This document shows positions 61,701 to 64,000 of a stretch of 64,000 nt of DNA, piece after piece (within the stretch, counting starts at the first letter, position 1; each line of letters begins with the position of its first letter). Source of the stretch: Parasponia andersonii. Taxonomy: Eukaryota > Streptophyta > Magnoliopsida > Rosales > Cannabaceae. Both the position numbers and the translations under genes were made by a program. Under the pieces are notes generated by a model. It did not search any database, had not been told where the DNA came from, and saw only the letters and a list, made by a program, of their open reading frames with translations. The stretch covers positions 229,849 through 293,848 of the forward strand of contig JXTB01000114.1 of assembly GCA_002914805.1 (NCBI GenBank), given 5' to 3'.

Positions 61701-64000
61701 TTGTTTGAAGCGGTAAAGACGGCCTCTCGCCTCCTCTTCGGCATTCTCAGAGAAGAATTGCCTTTTTAGCTCTCTTTTAAAGTCATCGAAAGCGGCTATA
61801 GTGCACACCCCTCATTGTATCTCCCAATGTCTTCGCCTCCACCATAACATGGCAGTATCAGTTAGATACAAAGCAACATTACGAATTTTACCGGCATCGT
61901 CCGTCACACCGGCAGCCTCAAAGTATTGTTCGAGTCCACATAGGATGTTCTCAACTTCCCTAGAATTGCGAGTACCATTGAAGCTCTTTGGTTTAGGTAC
62001 CTCAATCTTACTTACCTTAATGGTTATTGTGGTGGTCACTCCCATGCCACCGCTCATTTGCATAAAGTAAAATCACCACCCATCTCATCTACTCTAAGTA
62101 AAACATTAATGAGTTCTCTTTTGAAAAGATCTCGTATCTTGGCAATCTCTGAATGAAGAGACTCGATCTCGCGCCTTAAGTCAGCCTCTAGCCCACCAAG
62201 CGCATCTTTGATGTCGCTGTGGATCTCCGCATCCTCAGTCTCCAAATCGTCGTAACAACCATCTAGATCATCTACACGCTCACCCAACGTACCCAAGTTG
62301 GACTCTAATCGGGACACTCTAGCCTTCAAGCTAGTCACCACGTCCCTCGACTTGCCGCGGGTAGCACCATTATTCCCTTCATCACACCCATGTTCAGAAG
62401 CACCAACTTCGATGGGATCAGGAGTTGCAGCCATGGTCTTCATTAGACAATGAAACTACCAAGATAAAATGAGCAACCAAAACTCTGATACTATGTTGTC
62501 ACGACCCTAACCTTATACTAGACAATCGTACGGTATTTAGTACAGTCTGTCGCGCTAAGTCAGCCTACTAACACTCAAGAAAGGGACTTAGAGTAAACTT
62601 TTGAAACAAAGTGGTAAAGATGAGAGAGTTTAGGTTGAATAAAAGCTTTATATTACTCTTAGAATACTTAGAACTCTCACAAATGAGACTTGTGTACAAA
62701 TGAACCTAAGGAGTCTTTTATATAGGCGAAACCTAAAGCAACCAACGGTTATGATCGTGCCAAATGGCATGATCTTACAAAGGGTCTAAAATATTCTTAA
62801 ATAAGGTTGCAATATTCACAAAGATATTTATATAAAGAATTCTAGAACAAATATGGTCTAGATCCTTCCAAGAGGTTCACCCACCATCTTAGCTCTTCCA
62901 AGTCATTCTAAGAGTTTCTAAGACCGTCCAACTCATCTAGCATCATCTGGCCTTGTCTAGAACCTTCCAAGACTTAGTAGCGCCAACTAGAGTCTTCTAG
63001 CATGGCCAAGATCTCTCTTGATCATTGTAGAAGTATCCACCATATTTTAGGGTTTTCCTCAATCTTTTTGGGTGAGCAGTATATATATAGAGGACTTTAT
63101 AACCATGAGCAACAACATTTGGATTTAAGGGAGCCAAATGAGCGGAGCGTAACATATAGCTTATAGATTACAGAAACAATTACTCTCTTTATCCATTTAA
63201 GGAAAAAAATGCTCTTGCAGATCCCAGAATGAAGGAAAAATAAAACCGATAAATAAACTGTTAAACAAGATACTGAGGGTGCTTGTGAGATCTTCCACTA
63301 ACTAATCCTATTCCAAATTATAATTGGCAAGACCAGGTATACTTGGAAGAGATTGCAATTGATAACAAGAGTTAGAAAACATTAATTTTTGGAAGAAACA
63401 TTGTGGATAACAAGAATTCGAAAGCATTATTTCAAGAGCACGCATCGCTATGGAAAGTAAGGTACCATACTTGGATGAAAGAATGTGATATGGAAATAAC
63501 ATTTTAGCTTTTGAAATAACATATTCCCAAAACTTAAAAGACCATATAATATTTGTATAATAACATAAATAAACGCTAATGCTCAACTCCTTGGCCCAAA
63601 AACAAGTTCATGCTCTCACCTCCTGAACCTGGAAACATTCCGGAAGACAGATGCACTAAGTTCTGGACTGTTTCTTAGGATAGAAGCATTCTCAATCTCC
63701 AGCTTAGCAGATTGAAGTTCACGATCACGAACAGAAGACCACCTTGGCTTCTATGCCAATGAAAGTATTAAGTGAAAAACTAGGACATTTTGCTCATGCT
63801 TATCACTCTAATTGGAACTTCAGAATTTAAATGTGTACCATTGAGCGAGAAGCAAGATGACTTTGAAGCAATAGTGAGTTCATTTGCAATATTGTTGTCG
63901 GATTTTTGTCCCACCTCTTTGGCTTGAACAGACTCGAGTTTGTCGAAGCCTCTGAATTGGATCGCAGCACCTCATTCTTCTTGTTCCCAGGTTGTCTTTC
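55785..64000 (-). CDS. GT47 exostosin-family glycosyltransferase, copy 2 (5' part beyond window)
   Basis: Exons: 63839-64000+ (3' end of exon 1, window edge), 63620-63750 (131 nt), 56727-57075 (349) and 55785-56453 (669, stop at 55785). All visible junctions have GT-AG and keep frame. Exons 2-4 match copy 1 in length and are clearly similar in protein: SRSM ends exon 1, exon 2 starts MKPRWSSVRDREL, and exons 3-4 hold SYELMERLLKVFIYKEGE, HLFYLPFSSKML, RTGGADHFLVACHDW, APYITGTC, ILAFFAGGMHGYLRP and VCARGYEVHTPR, followed by the family's VEAIFYECVPVIISDNYVPP block. Probable Golgi type II enzyme like copy 1; substrate unknown. Intron 2 (57076-63619) holds a complete 6.0-kb retrotransposon in the same sense; without it the intron would be about 550 bp. 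Coding sequence shows no stops in the visible part, so the gene may still work if the intron is spliced. Confidence 0.87.
57163..57808 (-). repeat. 3' LTR of the chromovirus element
   Basis: 646 bp, TG...CA ends, matching 62497-63154 along its full length. Adjacent to the polypurine tract at 57809-57819. A TATATATA motif near its right end is shared with the other LTR. Confidence 0.92.
57934..59094 (-). pseudogene. Integrase and chromodomain of the chromovirus element
   Basis: 58774-59094 holds the end of the zinc-binding part (VRTCLVCQQDK) and the first catalytic Asp (SVSIDFITSLL). A stop then precedes 57934-58767 with ISDCDPRFTGKFW (second Asp) and HPQSDGQTERVN (catalytic Glu), followed by the C-terminal GDLVIVKLLP region. 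The chromodomain starts at ECILADRLIHRRG. After REYLVK a TAG stands where family members have Trp; the frame continues KNLPEAEANWEHED to a stop at about 57812. Confidence 0.9.
59265..59666 (-). pseudogene. RNase H region of the chromovirus element
   Basis: MDASDFATSGVQIQEG, AYETCKLNDTERRYTVQEKE (split by position), MTAVIHCLRVWRHYLLG, ATSYFQTQKKLSPTQARWQD and VVVDALSRK are typical gypsy RNase H segments. Out of frame with the RT piece upstream. Confidence 0.9.
59740..60927 (-). pseudogene. Reverse transcriptase region of the chromovirus element
   Basis: 395 open codons. RT motifs in order: RPPAMSPYRMAPPELAEL, KKKDGSLKMCIDYRALNKVT, FDLCLGYYQVRI, FGLTNAPATFCTLMN, the catalytic VVYLDDIVIYS and FLGHKIKDG. 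The YLDD box is intact, but flanking breaks stop a continuous polyprotein. Confidence 0.93.
60936..61214 (-). pseudogene. Aspartic protease region of the chromovirus element
   Basis: Contains the active-site motif ALIDTGATHNFVS after GLLFVDATINGKATK. The frame shifts by one base near 60950: the protein leaves the path that would lead into GQVELLVVPMDDF of the next segment. Confidence 0.85.
61596..62443 (-). pseudogene. gag of the chromovirus element, broken
   Basis: Read in three pieces: 62054-62443 (coiled-coil-rich N-terminus), 61812-62063 (VPKPKSFNGTRNSREVENIL, LWWRRR, the usual gag core) and 61596-61808 (core C-terminus with FKRELKRQFF and DYMKEFTTLLLEV). The first two pieces are in different frames and a stop separates the second and third. 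Downstream, at about 61300-61340, the zinc knuckle reads YFLCDGPHWAYEC: the first cysteine is tyrosine. Confidence 0.85.
62497..63154 (-). repeat. 5' LTR of the chromovirus element
   Basis: 658 bp, TG...CA ends. Carries a TATATATA motif at about 63080-63087, some 70 bp inside the upstream end, a plausible element promoter. It faces a tRNA-Met-type primer site just left of 62497. Confidence 0.92.

Larger units (their letters stand above)
57163..63154 (-). mobile_element. Ty3/gypsy chromovirus-type LTR retrotransposon in a GT47 intron
   Basis: Full-length, 5992 bp, minus orientation. LTRs at 57163-57808 and 62497-63154 both start TGTCACGACC and end in CA. Next to the left LTR, CCCTCCCCCAC is the purine tract in reverse. 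Next to the right LTR, the minus strand reads GTATCAGAGTTTTGGTT, a plant tRNA-Met-type primer site. The flanks share TATA, a possible 4-bp target duplication. Gene order gag-PR-RT-RNaseH-INT-chromodomain marks a chromovirus; the protein motifs look Galadriel-like, which is a tentative call. The LTRs differ at many sites (by eye roughly 10-13%, mostly transitions), so the insertion is old. All coding parts carry breaks. Confidence 0.93.

Overview
The window is nuclear DNA from a flowering plant, most likely a eudicot. It is AT-rich, its genes carry GT-AG introns, and it holds an AP2/ERF transcription factor, plant GT47 exostosin-family genes and a dense load of plant transposable elements. The species cannot be named from the sequence. 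All four host genes found lie on the minus strand.

Layout. 1-9.8 kb: gene-poor, AT-rich DNA with MITEs, microsatellites and one possible SINE. 9.8-10.7 kb: an intronless DREB-type (subgroup A-4-like) ERF gene, with a likely promoter near 10.95 kb. 11-28 kb: no intact gene. This stretch holds a (TC)32 microsatellite, foldback and Mutator-like MITEs with visible target-site duplications, a Ty1/copia remnant split by a second insertion, a 1.2-kb inverted-repeat element and a 120-bp tandem repeat. 28.3-31.9 kb: a nine-exon alpha/beta-hydrolase (lipase-like) gene. 34.0-36.4 kb: GT47 gene copy 1, four coding exons. 38.4-54.2 kb: a 15.8-kb Ty3/gypsy element of Tat type in minus orientation. It carries a spliced-looking antisense ORF and two nested solo LTRs. 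54.3-54.8 kb: a LINE-derived fragment. 55.8-64.0 kb: GT47 copy 2, running off the right edge. Its second intron contains a complete 6.0-kb chromovirus-type Ty3/gypsy element.

The two GT47 genes are a tandem duplicate pair. Coding exons 2, 3 and 4 have identical lengths in both (131, 349 and 669 nt). Without the Tat-like element they would lie about 2.6 kb apart, so retrotransposons made most of the present spacing. Copy 1 has GA instead of GT at the intron-2 donor, while copy 2 keeps GT at the same place. The hydrolase gene also has one exon junction that is a base short of frame. Both defects need transcript evidence.

Exon boundaries were placed by eye from reading frame, GT/AG signals and comparison between the two GT47 copies. 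Family names come from recognised motifs; no database search was run.
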